This document shows positions 41,712 through 51,079 of a stretch of 64,000 nucleotides of DNA, one piece after another. The stretch spans positions 1 to 64,000 of the forward strand of contig NZ_CABVGX010000024.1 of assembly GCF_902497625.1 (NCBI RefSeq). Direction: 5' to 3'. The notes beneath the pieces are model-generated. The model was not told the DNA's origin. It did no database searches and saw only the letters and a list, made by a program, of their open reading frames with translations. The position numbers and the translations under genes were made by a program. This DNA comes from Pseudomonas fluorescens (GTDB taxonomy: Bacteria > Pseudomonadota > Gammaproteobacteria > Pseudomonadales > Pseudomonadaceae). The stretch's first letter is position 1. The number at the start of each line of letters is the position of its first letter.

Positions 41712-43325
41712 TCAGGCCTCGAGGCCGAGAATATCTCGCGCCACCGCCTCGGCAATCCTAATCCCGTCGACGCCCGCCGACAGAATCCCACCCGCATAAC
41801 CTGCGCCTTCACCAGCCGGGAACAGTCCCTTTACATTCAGACTCTGCATCGACTCGTTGCGGGTGATCCGCAGCGGCGATGAGGTGCGGGTCTCGATCCC
41901 GGTCAACACCGCGTCATGCAGGGAATAGCCGCGAATCTGCTTCTCGAAAGCCGGCAATGCTTCGCGAATCGCTTCGATAGCAAAGGCCGGCAAGGCCAGG
42001 GCCAGATCGCCCAGAGCAACGCCGGGCTTGTAGGACGGTTCAACACTGCCCAATTCGGTCGACGGCTTGCCAGCAATAAAATCTCCCACCAGTTGCGCCG
42101 GCGCCTCGTAGTTGCTGCCGCCCAGCACAAACGCGAGGGATTCCAGACGCTCCTGCAATTCGATACCCGCCAACGGACCGCCCGGGTAATCGACCTCAGG
42201 CGTGATCCCGACGACGATCCCCGAGTTGGCGTTACGCTCGTTGCGCGAATACTGGCTCATGCCGTTGGTGACCACACGATTCGGCTCGGACGTCGCGGCG
42301 ACCACCGTGCCACCCGGGCACATGCAAAAGCTGTACACCGAACGGCCATTCCTGGCGTGGTGCACCAATTTGTAATCGGCGGCCCCGAGCTTAGGGTGCC
42401 CGGCGTATTTGCCGAGACGCGCGCGGTCGATCAGCGACTGCGGGTGCTCGATGCGAAAACCCACCGAGAACGGCTTCGCTTCCATGAACACGCCCCTGCC
42501 ATGGAGCATGCGGAAGGTGTCCCGGGCGCTGTGGCCGAGGGCGAGAATCACGTGTTTCGAGTGGATCTGTTCGCCGCCATCGAGCTCGACGCCGAACAGT
42601 TGGCCATCTTCGATCAGTACGTCGGTGACGCGCTGCTGGAAGCGCACTTCGCCGCCCAATGCGCGAATCTGCTCACGCATGTTTTCCACTACACCGGTCA
42701 GACGGAACGTACCAATGTGCGGTTTGCTCACGTAGAGAATTTCGTCCGGCGCGCCGGCCTTGACGAACTCGTGCAGGACTTTGCGGCCGATGAACTTCGG
42801 ATCCTTGATCTGGCTATAAAGCTTGCCGTCGGAAAATGTCCCGGCACCGCCTTCTCCGAACTGCACGTTGGACTCGGGATTGAGCACGCTTTTGCGCCAC
42901 AGGCCCCACGTGTCCTTGGTGCGCTGACGCACTTCGGTGCCGCGTTCGAGGATGATCGGCTTGAAACCCATCTGCGCCAGCAGCAACCCGGCGAAAATCC
43001 CGCATGGCCCAAACCCTACGACTACCGGGCGTTGTTCCAGGTCGGCAGGCGCCTGGCCGACCGGTTTGTAGCTGACATCCGGCGCTACGTTGACGTTGCG
43101 GTCGTCGGCGAACCTAAGCAACAGCGCCGCTTCGTCGCGAACGTTGAGATCAATGGTGTAAATGAAGCACAGCTCGGAGGACTTTTTGCGCGCATCGTAG
43201 CTGCGTTTGAACAAGGTGAAGTCGAGCAGATCATCGCTGGCGATGCCCAGGCGCTGCACGATGGCAGGGCGCAGGTCTTCTTCGGGATGGTCGATCGGCA
43301 GCTTGAGTTCGGTGATTCGTAACAT
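41712..43325 (-). CDS. NAD(P)/FAD-dependent oxidoreductase (COG2509-like)
   Basis: 537 residues. The N-terminus (about 1-95) is an alpha/beta domain of the type that precedes this FAD family. The FAD-binding motif is VVVGFGPCGIFAGLLLAQMG (split: VVVGFGPCGIFAGLL then LAQMG) at about 102-121, followed by ILERG. Further FAD contacts are GTFSDGKL and late FPAGEGAGYAGGILSAGVDG (about 502-521). It has no signal peptide. Family members are widespread but without a defined substrate. The gene is monocistronic, 96 bases from the next lipoprotein gene. Confidence 0.82.
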   Translation of the reverse strand: MLRITELKLPIDHPEEDLRPAIVQRLGIASDDLLDFTLFKRSYDARKKSSELCFIYTIDLNVRDEAALLLRFADDRNVNVAPDVSYKPVGQAPADLEQRPVVVGFGPCGIFAGLLLAQMGFKPIILERGTEVRQRTKDTWGLWRKSVLNPESNVQFGEGGAGTFSDGKLYSQIKDPKFIGRKVLHEFVKAGAPDEILYVSKPHIGTFRLTGVVENMREQIRALGGEVRFQQRVTDVLIEDGQLFGVELDGGEQIHSKHVILALGHSARDTFRMLHGRGVFMEAKPFSVGFRIEHPQSLIDRARLGKYAGHPKLGAADYKLVHHARNGRSVYSFCMCPGGTVVAATSEPNRVVTNGMSQYSRNERNANSGIVVGITPEVDYPGGPLAGIELQERLESLAFVLGGSNYEAPAQLVGDFIAGKPSTELGSVEPSYKPGVALGDLALALPAFAIEAIREALPAFEKQIRGYSLHDAVLTGIETRTSSPLRITRNESMQSLNVKGLFPAGEGAGYAGGILSAGVDGIRIAEAVARDILGLEA

Positions 43326-43420
43326 GACGGGATCCGGTTCGCGGGGCGCACAACTGCGCCAAGGCGTTTGAAGGCGGCGATTATAAGCCGCAACCGCCGA
43401 ATCCCGTGAGGCTAAAACGA

Positions 43421-44086
43421 TCAGTCGTCGCGCGAGCCGCCGAAATACCCGCAGCCGCGCTGCACTTGGCCATCCACGCGCAATTCGGCGCTCATGTGCT
43501 TAACGCTGCCGGTGCTGCTGTCGACGCAACGCTGCGGCGCGACCCACAGTTCGATGTGCTGGTTATTGATTTCGGTGCTCAGGTTGAAGCGGCCATCGCC
43601 CAGTTGTTCCTCGACGTAAGGCACGGCCAAGGGTGGCTGGCCGGCGCGGTCGATGATCATGCCTTTGCCGCTGACTTTGACGTTCCACTCCGGGCCATGG
43701 CCGGCAGCCCGCAGGATCAGTTGTTTGAAATTGGGATCGTCACACGCAGCGCCTGAACGTTCGACGCGGTAGAGTTGCGCCAGATCGATACTGCTTTCAT
43801 TGCCGTTCGTGACCACACGCCCGCGCACATCGGCGAACAGCTTGCCTTGAGCATCGGCCAGGGTCGCGGCCTCTTGCAGAACGCTGGTGCCACCGGTGTC
43901 GTTGACCACATAGCTGCGCTGTTCGCTGCATGGCTGGAACAGCAATTTTCCGTCGGCGGCGGTCAACTGACCCTGCAGGCGGGTCTGGCCCACATGCGAG
44001 GCGCTTTCACGCTGGCCATCAAACAGCTGACAGGCAGCGAACAGCGGCAGCAGGGTAACAAGGACTAAGGGACGGGCAACGCGCAT
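43421..44086 (-). CDS. Predicted lipoprotein of unknown function
   Basis: 221 residues from the ATG at 44086, preceded by AGGAG. Signal peptide with a lipobox-like LFAAC (Cys about residue 20). The mature protein is beta-rich with several Cys (CSEQRSYVVND, RSGAACDDPNF, VAPQRCVDSS, GCGYFGG), which could form disulfides in the periplasm. A segment (GKLFADVRGRVV) may be an OB-like strand pair, resembling the COG3650 group. Function unknown. The 44-codon extension upstream is not credible because it has no ribosome site. Confidence 0.75.
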   Translation of the reverse strand: MRVARPLVLVTLLPLFAACQLFDGQRESASHVGQTRLQGQLTAADGKLLFQPCSEQRSYVVNDTGGTSVLQEAATLADAQGKLFADVRGRVVTNGNESSIDLAQLYRVERSGAACDDPNFKQLILRAAGHGPEWNVKVSGKGMIIDRAGQPPLAVPYVEEQLGDGRFNLSTEINNQHIELWVAPQRCVDSSTGSVKHMSAELRVDGQVQRGCGYFGGSRDD

Positions 44087-44166
44087 CTTTGGCTCTCCTG
44101 ACAAGTGCCGCCACGTTACTGAGCCTGGCCGTTCATCACAACCCCGACGATTGTTGTCGATCACCC

Positions 44167-44255
44167 GTAGGATCTGCCGAAGGCTGCGATCTTGTGATCT
44201 GGATCTTTTCAATGCCACCGGAAATCAACAGATCGCAGCCTGCGGCAGCTCCTAC
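44167..44255. repeat. REP inverted pair (GATCGCAGCCTGCGGCAG class)
   Basis: GTAGGATCTGCCGAAGGCTGCGATC and GATCGCAGCCTGCGGCAGCTCCTAC are inverted arms about 45 bases apart, between two minus-strand genes. Confidence 0.8.
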
Positions 44256-44269
44256 GGACCACGGCGTTC

Positions 44270-44869
44270 TCAACCTACGTGATAGGTCTGACCCGTCTGC
44301 AGGCCTTCCACACTTTTCGCGTAGGCCAACGCCACATCGGCGGCCGGAACCGGTTTGTAACCACGGAAGTACGGCGCGTACTTGCCCATGGCTTCGAGCA
44401 ATACCGTCGGGCTCACCGAATTAATGCGAAGGCCGCGCGGCAGCTCAGTGGCCGCAGCACGCACGAAGCTGTCGATGGCGCCGTTGACCAGCGCTGCCGA
44501 GGCGCCACTGCGGATCGGATCATGACTGAGCACACCGGTGGTGAAGGTGAACGAGCCGCCATCGTTGGCGAATTCGCGCCCCATCAGCAGCAAATTGACC
44601 TGGCCCATCAGCTTGTCTTTCAGCCCCAGTGAAAAGCTATGTTCGGTCATGTCCGCCAATGGCGCAAAGGTCACGTTGCCTGCCGCGCAGACCAGTGCAT
44701 CGAAGTTGCCGGTCTGTTCGAACAGCTTGCGAATCGAAGCGCTGTCGCTGATATCCACCCGATAGTCGCCGCTGTTACGGCCAACGCGAATGATCTCATG
44801 ACGTTCGCTAAGCTCTTTGTCGATGGCTGAGCCGAGGGTGCCTGTCGCGCCGATCAAAAGAATCTTCAT
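44270..44869 (-). CDS. Short-chain dehydrogenase-fold protein lacking the YxxxK site
   Basis: 199 residues from the ATG at 44869. The NAD(P)-binding motif is IGATGTLGSAI (about 5-15); VCAAGNVTF matches the NNAG-like region. At the place where a classical SDR has YxxxK, this protein reads SAALVNGAIDSFVRAAATEL; the Tyr and Lys are missing. Similar divergent proteins exist (Lin1944-like SDRs). So it binds a dinucleotide but may act differently or as a regulator. A LysR gene is transcribed away from it, 105 bases apart. Confidence 0.8.
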   Translation of the reverse strand: MKILLIGATGTLGSAIDKELSERHEIIRVGRNSGDYRVDISDSASIRKLFEQTGNFDALVCAAGNVTFAPLADMTEHSFSLGLKDKLMGQVNLLLMGREFANDGGSFTFTTGVLSHDPIRSGASAALVNGAIDSFVRAAATELPRGLRINSVSPTVLLEAMGKYAPYFRGYKPVPAADVALAYAKSVEGLQTGQTYHVG

Positions 44870-44974
44870 GCTGCTGTTCCTCAAAGGAGTTGAACGAGTA
44901 GCCAGTCTAGGGTGATTTTTTAGGCGGATAAGCGCACTAATAGGCAACCTTTGGTTTTCATATGGAAACAATCC

Positions 44975-45883
44975 ATGAGCGAGATGGATGATCTGGCGGC
45001 GTTCGCTGTGCTGGTCGACGCCGGCAGCTTCACCCTGGCGGCGCAGCAGTTGGGCTGCAGCAAGGGACAGCTGTCAAAACGCATCAGCCTGTTGGAAGCA
45101 CGGTTCTCTGTGGTTTTGCTGCAACGAACCACCCGCCGACTCAGCCTCACCGCAGCGGGCGCGGCTTTGTTGCCGCAAGCCCAGGAGCTTGTGGTCCAAG
45201 TGGAAAGGGCGCGTCAGGCATTGGCACGCTTGAAGGACGACATGGCCGGGCCGGTGCGTATGACAGTTCCGGTGTCGCTGGGTGAAACCTTCTTCGACGG
45301 TTTGTTGCTGGAGTTTTCCCAGCAATACCCGGATGTGCAGATCGAACTCGACCTTGCCAACGCCTATCGCGACCTGTCCCGCGACGGCTTCGATCTCGCG
45401 GTGCGCTCGGAGGTTGGCAATGACGAGCGCCTGGTGGCCAAGCCGCTGCTGGCCTGGCACGAGATGACTTGCGCGAGCCCCGCGTATCTTGAGCAGTACG
45501 GCGAACCATCCACCCCGCACGAACTGGCTGAGCACCGCTGCCTGCTGAACAGCCACTACAGCGGGCGTGAAGAATGGCTTTACCACCAGCAACACGAACT
45601 GATGCGGGTGCGAGTCTCAGGGCCATTTGCCAGCAATCATTACAGTCTGTTGAAAAAAGCGGCATTGGCCGGTGCCGGGATAGCGCGATTGCCTTCATAC
45701 CTGCTGCAAACGGAACTGGCTGACGGCCGATTGCGCTGGCTCATGCGTGATTATCAGACGCGGACGATGCCGATGTACCTGGTACACCCGTATCAAGGCG
45801 GGTTGCCGAAACGCACGCAAGTATTGGCAGATTATCTGATCGGGTGGTTCAAACGCAGTGGCGAGGCGCTGGACCGGCTCTAA
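44975..45883 (+). CDS. LysR-family transcriptional regulator
   Basis: 302 residues from the ATG at 44975. The winged helix-turn-helix is at the N-terminus: FAVLVDAGSFTLAAQQLGCSKGQLSKRIS (split: FAVLVDAGSFTLAAQQLG then CSKGQLSKRIS), about 9-37. The remaining sequence is the periplasmic-binding-like effector domain (about 90-295). The CrgA/DsdC-like ending (MYLVHPYQGGLPKRTQVLADYLI) is typical of the group. It is divergent from the SDR-like gene, the classical arrangement for a LysR regulator and its target. Effector unknown. Confidence 0.92.
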   Translation: MSEMDDLAAFAVLVDAGSFTLAAQQLGCSKGQLSKRISLLEARFSVVLLQRTTRRLSLTAAGAALLPQAQELVVQVERARQALARLKDDMAGPVRMTVPVSLGETFFDGLLLEFSQQYPDVQIELDLANAYRDLSRDGFDLAVRSEVGNDERLVAKPLLAWHEMTCASPAYLEQYGEPSTPHELAEHRCLLNSHYSGREEWLYHQQHELMRVRVSGPFASNHYSLLKKAALAGAGIARLPSYLLQTELADGRLRWLMRDYQTRTMPMYLVHPYQGGLPKRTQVLADYLIGWFKRSGEALDRL

Positions 45884-45911
45884 GCGATAGGTGTGGCACG
45901 CCGCTGAACCT

Positions 45912-46002
45912 TGTGGGAGCGAGCCTGCTCGCGGTTACGCAGGGGCAGTCGAAATAAATGTCAGCTGTCACAGCGCTATCGCGAGCAGGCGCGCTCCCAC
46001 AG
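45912..46002. repeat. REPIN (GAGCCTGCTCGCG class)
   Basis: TGTGGGAGCGAGCCTGCTCG and TATCGCGAGCAGGCGCGCTCCCAC are inverted arms about 45 bases apart, between convergent lysR and the bra operon. Confidence 0.85.
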
Positions 46003-46033
46003 GGGGTGTCCTGTCATTCATTTTGTGGCACGC

Positions 46034-46060
46034 ATAAAAAACGGCCCGAAGGCCGTTTTC
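46034..46060 (-). terminator. Terminator at the end of the bra operon
   Basis: ACGGCC-CGAA-GGCCGT stem-loop (46041-46056), with an A-run to its left that reads as U on the minus strand. A T-run on the right would also serve the lysR gene. Confidence 0.88.
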
Positions 46061-46076
46061 TCTTTACCGCAAAGAC

Positions 46077-46778
46077 TCAACCACCAAGATACGCTTCGCG
46101 CACTTTTGGATCAGTCAGCAGCGACTCACCCGTGCCTTGCATGACCACGCGGCCGTTTTCGAGGACGTACGCGCGGTCCGCGATTTTCAGCGCCTGATTG
46201 GCATTCTGCTCGACCAGAAACACAGTCACTCCGTCTCTACGCAGCTGTTCGATGATGTCGAAAATCTGCTGGATGATGATCGGTGCCAAGCCCAGCGATG
46301 GCTCGTCGAGCAACAGCAGTTTCGGCTTGCTCATCAGCGCGCGGCCGATGGCGAGCATTTGCTGTTCGCCGCCGGACATGGTGCCGCCGCGTTGGGCAAA
46401 GCGCTCTTTCAGGCGTGGGAAAAGTTCGAGAACCTTGTCCATCTGTTCCTGATAGTCGCCCTTGTCAGTGAAAAATCCGCCCATGGCGAGGTTTTCTTCA
46501 ACGGTCAGGCGGGCAAACACCCGGCGACCTTCCGGCACGACCGCAATGCTTTTGCGCATGATCTGCGACGAGTCCAGGCCAACAAGCTCTTCACCCATGT
46601 AACGGATGCTGCCGCTGTGGGCTTGCGGTGAACCGCAAAGCGTCATCAGCAAGGTCGACTTGCCGGCGCCGTTGGCGCCAATCAGCGTGACGATTTCGCC
46701 CTGACGAACTTCGACGTTGACGTCGTGCAGCGCCTGGATCTTGCCGTAGAAGGTGGAAACGTTTTCGAATTGCAGCAT
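46077..46778 (-). CDS. livF: Branched-chain amino-acid ABC transporter ATPase LivF/BraG
   Basis: 233 residues; last gene of the operon. Walker A GANGAGKST (about 34-42), signature SGGEQQMLAIGRALM (about 134-148), Walker B LLLLDEPSLGLAP. With LivG it forms the ATPase pair that powers uptake of leucine, isoleucine and valine. It starts directly after the livG stop. Confidence 0.95.
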   Translation of the reverse strand: MLQFENVSTFYGKIQALHDVNVEVRQGEIVTLIGANGAGKSTLLMTLCGSPQAHSGSIRYMGEELVGLDSSQIMRKSIAVVPEGRRVFARLTVEENLAMGGFFTDKGDYQEQMDKVLELFPRLKERFAQRGGTMSGGEQQMLAIGRALMSKPKLLLLDEPSLGLAPIIIQQIFDIIEQLRRDGVTVFLVEQNANQALKIADRAYVLENGRVVMQGTGESLLTDPKVREAYLGG

Positions 46779-47546
46779 TTACGCTTCCCCCAGGTAGGCT
46801 TTGATCACTTCAGGATTGTCGCGGATCTGTTCCGGCGTGCCGTCTGCCAAAGGTGTGCCCTGGTTGATCACGACAATGTGGTCGGAAATGCTCATGACCA
46901 GCTTCATGTCGTGTTCGATCAGCAGCACGGTAACGTTATGCTCTTCACGCAACATGCTGATCAGTGCTTTGAGGTCCTCGGTTTCCTTCGGGTTCAGGCC
47001 GGCGGCCGGTTCGTCGAGCATGAGGATCCGCGGGCGGGTCATCATGCAGCGAGCGATTTCCAGACGACGTTGCTGACCGTAGGCCAGCGTGCCGGCCGGA
47101 CGGTTGGCGAACGCCGTGAGGTTGACCTTGTCGAGCCAGAACTCGGCAAATTCCATCGCCTCGCGCTCACTCTTGCGGAAACCCGGCGTCTTGAACAGAC
47201 CGGACAGGAAGTTGGTGTTCAAGTGGCGGTGCTGTGCGATCAACAGGTTCTCGACCGCGGTCATGTCCTTGAACAGCCGCACGTTCTGGAACGTGCGCAC
47301 CACGCCTTTGAGGGCAATCTTGTGGCCGGGCAGACCCTGGATCGGCTCACCGTCCAGCAGGATGCTGCCACCGCTCGGCTTGTAGAAACCGGTCAGGCAG
47401 TTGAACACGGTGGTCTTGCCGGCACCGTTAGGGCCGATCAGGGCAACAACCTGTTTTTCCTTGACGGTCAGGGCGACGCCGTTGACCGCCAGCAAGCCGC
47501 CGAAGCGCATGCTCAGATTTTCGACTTTAAGGATCTCGCGACTCAT
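46779..47546 (-). CDS. livG: Branched-chain amino-acid ABC transporter ATPase LivG/BraF
   Basis: 255 residues; Walker A GPNGAGKTT (about 38-46), QRRLEIARCMM signature region with AYGQQRRLEIAR (about 154-165), Walker B ILMLDEPAAGLNP. The ATG overlaps the upstream livM stop by four bases. Its C-terminal segment is typical of the longer LivG ATPases. Confidence 0.95.
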   Translation of the reverse strand: MSREILKVENLSMRFGGLLAVNGVALTVKEKQVVALIGPNGAGKTTVFNCLTGFYKPSGGSILLDGEPIQGLPGHKIALKGVVRTFQNVRLFKDMTAVENLLIAQHRHLNTNFLSGLFKTPGFRKSEREAMEFAEFWLDKVNLTAFANRPAGTLAYGQQRRLEIARCMMTRPRILMLDEPAAGLNPKETEDLKALISMLREEHNVTVLLIEHDMKLVMSISDHIVVINQGTPLADGTPEQIRDNPEVIKAYLGEA

Positions 47547-48799
47547 TTACGCAGCTCCATGTGAGGACGTTGCATAGGCAGCAGGCCTTGAGGACGCCAG
47601 ATCATCATCAGCACCATCAAGGCGCCGAACATCAACATGCGGTACTCACTGAACTCACGCATCATTTCAGGCAACAGGATCATCACCACAGCCGCCAGAA
47701 TCACGCCCAGTTGCGAGCCCATGCCACCCAGTACGACGATGGCGAGAATGATCGCCGACTCGATGAAGGTGAAGGACTCCGGTGTTACCAGACCCTGACG
47801 TGCGGCGAAGAAGCTGCCGGCGAAACCGGCGAAGGCGGCGCCCAGGGTGAAGGCCGAGAGCTTGATCACTGTAGGATTGAGGCCCAGCGCACGGCAGGCG
47901 ATCTCGTCTTCACGCAATGCTTCCCACGCCCGGCCAATCGGCATGCGCAGCAAACGGTTGATCACGAACAGTGCCGCCAGGGCCAGCAACAGGGCAACCA
48001 GGTAGAGGAACATCACCTTGTTGATCGAGTTGTAGGCCAGGCCAAAGTATTCATGGAACGTTTGCATGCCTTCTGCCGCTTTGCGCTCGAAGGTGAGCCC
48101 GAAGAACGTCGGCTTCTCGATGTTGCTGATACCGTTCGGGCCGCCAGTGATATCGGTGAGGTTACGCAGGAACAGGCGGATGATTTCACCGAAGCCAAGG
48201 GTCACGATCGCCAGGTAGTCGCCACGCAGACGCAGTACCGGGAAACCGAGCAGGAAGCCGAAAGTGGCCGCCATCAGGCCAGCGATCGGCAGACAGATCC
48301 AGAAGCCCAGGCCTAGATAGTGCGACAGCAACGCATAGCTGTAAGCCCCGACGGCATAGAAACCGACGTACCCCAGATCGAGCAGACCGGCGAGGCCGAC
48401 CACGATATTCAGGCCGAGGCCGAGCATCACGTAGATCAGCACCAGCGTGGCGATATCGACCGCTCCGCGAGAACCGAAGAACGGCCACACCAGCGCGCCG
48501 GCAACCAGCGCAATGATGATCCAGCGCTGAGTGTTTGGCAGGGTCAGGAAGTTGCTGGCCTTGGCCGGGATCAACGGCATGTTGGGCGAGGAACGCCAGG
48601 CCGAGCTGATTTGCTGGTCAAACAGCACCCGCAGGAACATCAACACGGAGCACACCGCGATGGTGATCAGTGTGGCACTGCTAGTGCCGTGCACTTCAAG
48701 GTGAATGCCGACGATGGTCAGTTTCAGACCCAGTACCGGATAGGCCACGGCCCATACCAGCAAGGCACTGAACAGTGCCTGTTTAAGATTCCTAGTCAT
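47543..48799 (-). CDS. livM: Branched-chain amino-acid ABC permease LivM/BraE
   Basis: 418 residues, with about ten TM helices. The long N-terminal extension (about 1-110) and the segment VGLAGLLDLGYVGFYAVGAYSYAL (split: VGLAGLLDLGYVG then FYAVGAYSYAL) are usual for LivM. The EAA-like loop is RAWEALREDEIACRALGLNP (about 290-309). Overlaps livG and livH by four bases each, so the order H-M-G is tightly coupled. Confidence 0.95.
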   Translation of the reverse strand: MTRNLKQALFSALLVWAVAYPVLGLKLTIVGIHLEVHGTSSATLITIAVCSVLMFLRVLFDQQISSAWRSSPNMPLIPAKASNFLTLPNTQRWIIIALVAGALVWPFFGSRGAVDIATLVLIYVMLGLGLNIVVGLAGLLDLGYVGFYAVGAYSYALLSHYLGLGFWICLPIAGLMAATFGFLLGFPVLRLRGDYLAIVTLGFGEIIRLFLRNLTDITGGPNGISNIEKPTFFGLTFERKAAEGMQTFHEYFGLAYNSINKVMFLYLVALLLALAALFVINRLLRMPIGRAWEALREDEIACRALGLNPTVIKLSAFTLGAAFAGFAGSFFAARQGLVTPESFTFIESAIILAIVVLGGMGSQLGVILAAVVMILLPEMMREFSEYRMLMFGALMVLMMIWRPQGLLPMQRPHMELRK

Positions 48800-49719
48800 A
48801 CTTTTTCAACCTCCGGACGGCCAAGGATGCCGGTCGGCCGGAACAACAGAACCAGAACCAACAAGCCGAAAGCCACGACGTCCTTGTATTGGTCGCCGAA
48901 GATATCGGCACCAAAGGCTTCCGCCACCCCTAATACCAGCCCGCCGAGCATGGCGCCGGGGATACTGCCGATACCGCCCAGTACTGCTGCGGTGAACGCC
49001 TTGAGGCCAACCAGGAAACCGGCGTTCGGGTTGATCACACCGTATTGCATGCTCAACAGGACGGCCGCGATGGCTGCCAGTGCGGCACCGATGACGAAGG
49101 TCAGGGCGATGATATTGTTGGTATTGATACCCAACAGGTTGGCCATCTTGATGTCTTCGGCACAGGCGCGGCAGGCACGTCCGAGGCGAGAGCGGGAGAT
49201 GAACAGTGTCAAGCCGAGCATGGCGACGAAGGTCACCACGAATACCACGATTTGCATGTAGGAAATCAGCACTTCATGTGCACCACCTGGCCCGAAGGTA
49301 AAGTTGCCCGGGATCAGGTTGGCGATGGATTTGTCCTTGGAGTCTTGCGCCAGCAGAACCGTGTTCTGCAGGAAGATCGACATGCCGATGGCGGAAATCA
49401 GCGGGATCAGACGGTTGCTGCCGCGCAAGGGGCGGTAAGCGACGCGTTCGATGCTGTAACCGTAGGCACTGGTCACGACGATGGTCGCGATGAAAGCAGC
49501 GGTGATCAACAGCGGCACGCTGTCCAGTCCCAGCATGGCCAGCCCGGCGATGGCGATGAAGGCCACGTAAGAACCGATCATGTACACCTCGCCGTGGGCG
49601 AAGTTGATCATTCCAATGATGCCGTAAACCATCGTATAGCCGATGGCAATCAGGGCATACGTGCTGCCAATGGTCAGACCATTAACCAGCTGTTGGAGGA
49701 AGTGATAGATGTCAGGCAT
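48796..49719 (-). CDS. livH: Branched-chain amino-acid ABC permease LivH/BraD
   Basis: 307-residue inner-membrane permease, with TM segments throughout. Characteristic motifs: NGLTIGSTYALIAIGYTMVYG, INFAHGEVYMIGSYVAF (about 38-54) and an EAA-like RACAEDIKMANLLGINTNNII. Partner of LivM in the membrane channel. It starts 232 bases after braC, with a hairpin in the gap, and overlaps livM by four bases. Confidence 0.95.
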   Translation of the reverse strand: MPDIYHFLQQLVNGLTIGSTYALIAIGYTMVYGIIGMINFAHGEVYMIGSYVAFIAIAGLAMLGLDSVPLLITAAFIATIVVTSAYGYSIERVAYRPLRGSNRLIPLISAIGMSIFLQNTVLLAQDSKDKSIANLIPGNFTFGPGGAHEVLISYMQIVVFVVTFVAMLGLTLFISRSRLGRACRACAEDIKMANLLGINTNNIIALTFVIGAALAAIAAVLLSMQYGVINPNAGFLVGLKAFTAAVLGGIGSIPGAMLGGLVLGVAEAFGADIFGDQYKDVVAFGLLVLVLLFRPTGILGRPEVEKV

Positions 49720-49897
49720 TACAGCGCTCCTAAAAACCTGATACGCATTTCACTGGTGGAGTCATTTTCCTGCTCGAGCCCCGTGGATCTGCACCCACTT
49801 CGAACGCGAGGTTTGCCAGCGAACCGCTGATGACGGTTTTGAGATTTTCAGGTGGGGAGACTGGCGGATCACGCCAGCACGGCCCAATACGTTCGTA

Positions 49898-49928
49898 AAA
49901 CAAAGCCCACGGCACGCCGTGGGCTTTA
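49898..49928 (-). terminator. Hairpin between braC and livH (attenuator)
   Basis: AAAGCCCACGG-CACG-CCGTGGGCTTT, a perfect stem of at least eight GC-rich pairs, flanked by A/T. It lies 24 bases downstream of the braC stop and before livH. Such hairpins after the binding-protein gene reduce read-through and raise the amount of binding protein over membrane subunits. The aotJ-like operon has the same arrangement. Confidence 0.85.
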
Positions 49929-49951
49929 TTGGCAGTCAGTCAGGCAAGGCC

Positions 49952-51079
49952 TTACTGAGGCGAAGCTTCAGTTTTTGGTTTACCGAAGTGCCACTCGTAA
50001 ACCACAAATTTGAAGTCTTTCAGGTCACCCTTGGCGTCGAAGCTCAAGTCGCCAGTCGGGGTCTTGAAGGTACCGGCGTGAATGGCTTCAGCCACTTTCG
50101 CAGCGTCTTCGCTTTTCGCTGCCTTGATGCCTTCTGCAATCACGGTTACCGCCGAGTAGGACGGGAACACGAACGGACCGCTTGGATCTTCTTTCTTGGC
50201 TTTGAACGCGTCAGCCAGAGCAATGTTGGCCGGATCCTGGTCGAAGGATTTCGGCAGGGTCACCAGCAAACCTTCGGAGGCCTTCTGAGCGATCTGCGAG
50301 ATCGAGTCGTTACCCACGCCTTCAGGACCCATGAACTTGGCTTTCAGGCCTTTTTCATCAGCCTGGCGCAGGATCAGACCCAGCTCAGGGTGGTAGCCGC
50401 CGTAGTAGACGAAGTCGACGTTGGCCTGCTTGAGTTTCTGGATGATCGAGGAGAAATCCTTGTCGCCGGCGTTGATGCCTTCGAACACGGCAACCTTGGT
50501 GCCTTTCTTCTCGAGGGTTTGTTTAACGGCGGTGGCGATACCTTCGCCGTATTGCTGTTTGTCGTGCAGAACAGCAACGATTTTCGGTTTGACGTGATCG
50601 GCAATGTAGTTACCGGCGGCAGGGCCCTGGGCGCTGTCCAGACCGATGGTGCGGAAGACCATTTTGTAACCACGGGAAGTGATGTCCGGGCTGGTGGCCG
50701 CCGGGGTGATCATGATCACGCCTTCGTCTTCGTAAATGTCCGAAGCCGGCTGAGTGGAGCTGGAGCACAGGTGACCGACCACGAACTTCACGCCGTCGTT
50801 GACGACTTTGTTCGCAACGGCCACGGCTTGTTTCGGATCGCAGGCATCGTCGTATTCTACGGCTTCGAGTTTTTTGCCGTCGACGCCGCCCTTGGCGTTG
50901 ATTTGCTCAATAGCCATTTTTGCGCCACTGAACTGCATGTCGCCGTATTGGGCTACAGGACCGGTCTTAGGGCCCGCGATGCCGATCTTGATGGTGTCAG
51001 CTGCGAACGAATGGCTGGCAACCCCTGCCAGAACCATAGCGGCAAACAGTTTGGAAATCTGCTTAGTAGCCTTAGTCAT
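49952..51079 (-). CDS. braC: Branched-chain amino-acid-binding protein BraC/LivK
   Basis: 375 residues. Sec signal peptide ending SHSFA before ADTIKIGIAGP. The mature protein is a family 1 Leu/Ile/Val-binding protein: GPVAQYGDMQFSGAKMAIEQIN, GHLCSSSTQPASDIYEDEGV (ligand pocket with SSSTQ, about 99-118) and KQYGEGIA. It scavenges branched-chain amino acids (and alanine/threonine in P. aeruginosa) in the periplasm. First gene of the operon; a 16-bp palindrome lies about 100 bases upstream. Confidence 0.95.
   Translation of the reverse strand: MTKATKQISKLFAAMVLAGVASHSFAADTIKIGIAGPKTGPVAQYGDMQFSGAKMAIEQINAKGGVDGKKLEAVEYDDACDPKQAVAVANKVVNDGVKFVVGHLCSSSTQPASDIYEDEGVIMITPAATSPDITSRGYKMVFRTIGLDSAQGPAAGNYIADHVKPKIVAVLHDKQQYGEGIATAVKQTLEKKGTKVAVFEGINAGDKDFSSIIQKLKQANVDFVYYGGYHPELGLILRQADEKGLKAKFMGPEGVGNDSISQIAQKASEGLLVTLPKSFDQDPANIALADAFKAKKEDPSGPFVFPSYSAVTVIAEGIKAAKSEDAAKVAEAIHAGTFKTPTGDLSFDAKGDLKDFKFVVYEWHFGKPKTEASPQ

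Noticed and set aside
41916..43322. 468-codon plus-strand open frame opposite the FAD oxidoreductase
   Set aside because: Antisense to a gene with clear FAD motifs.
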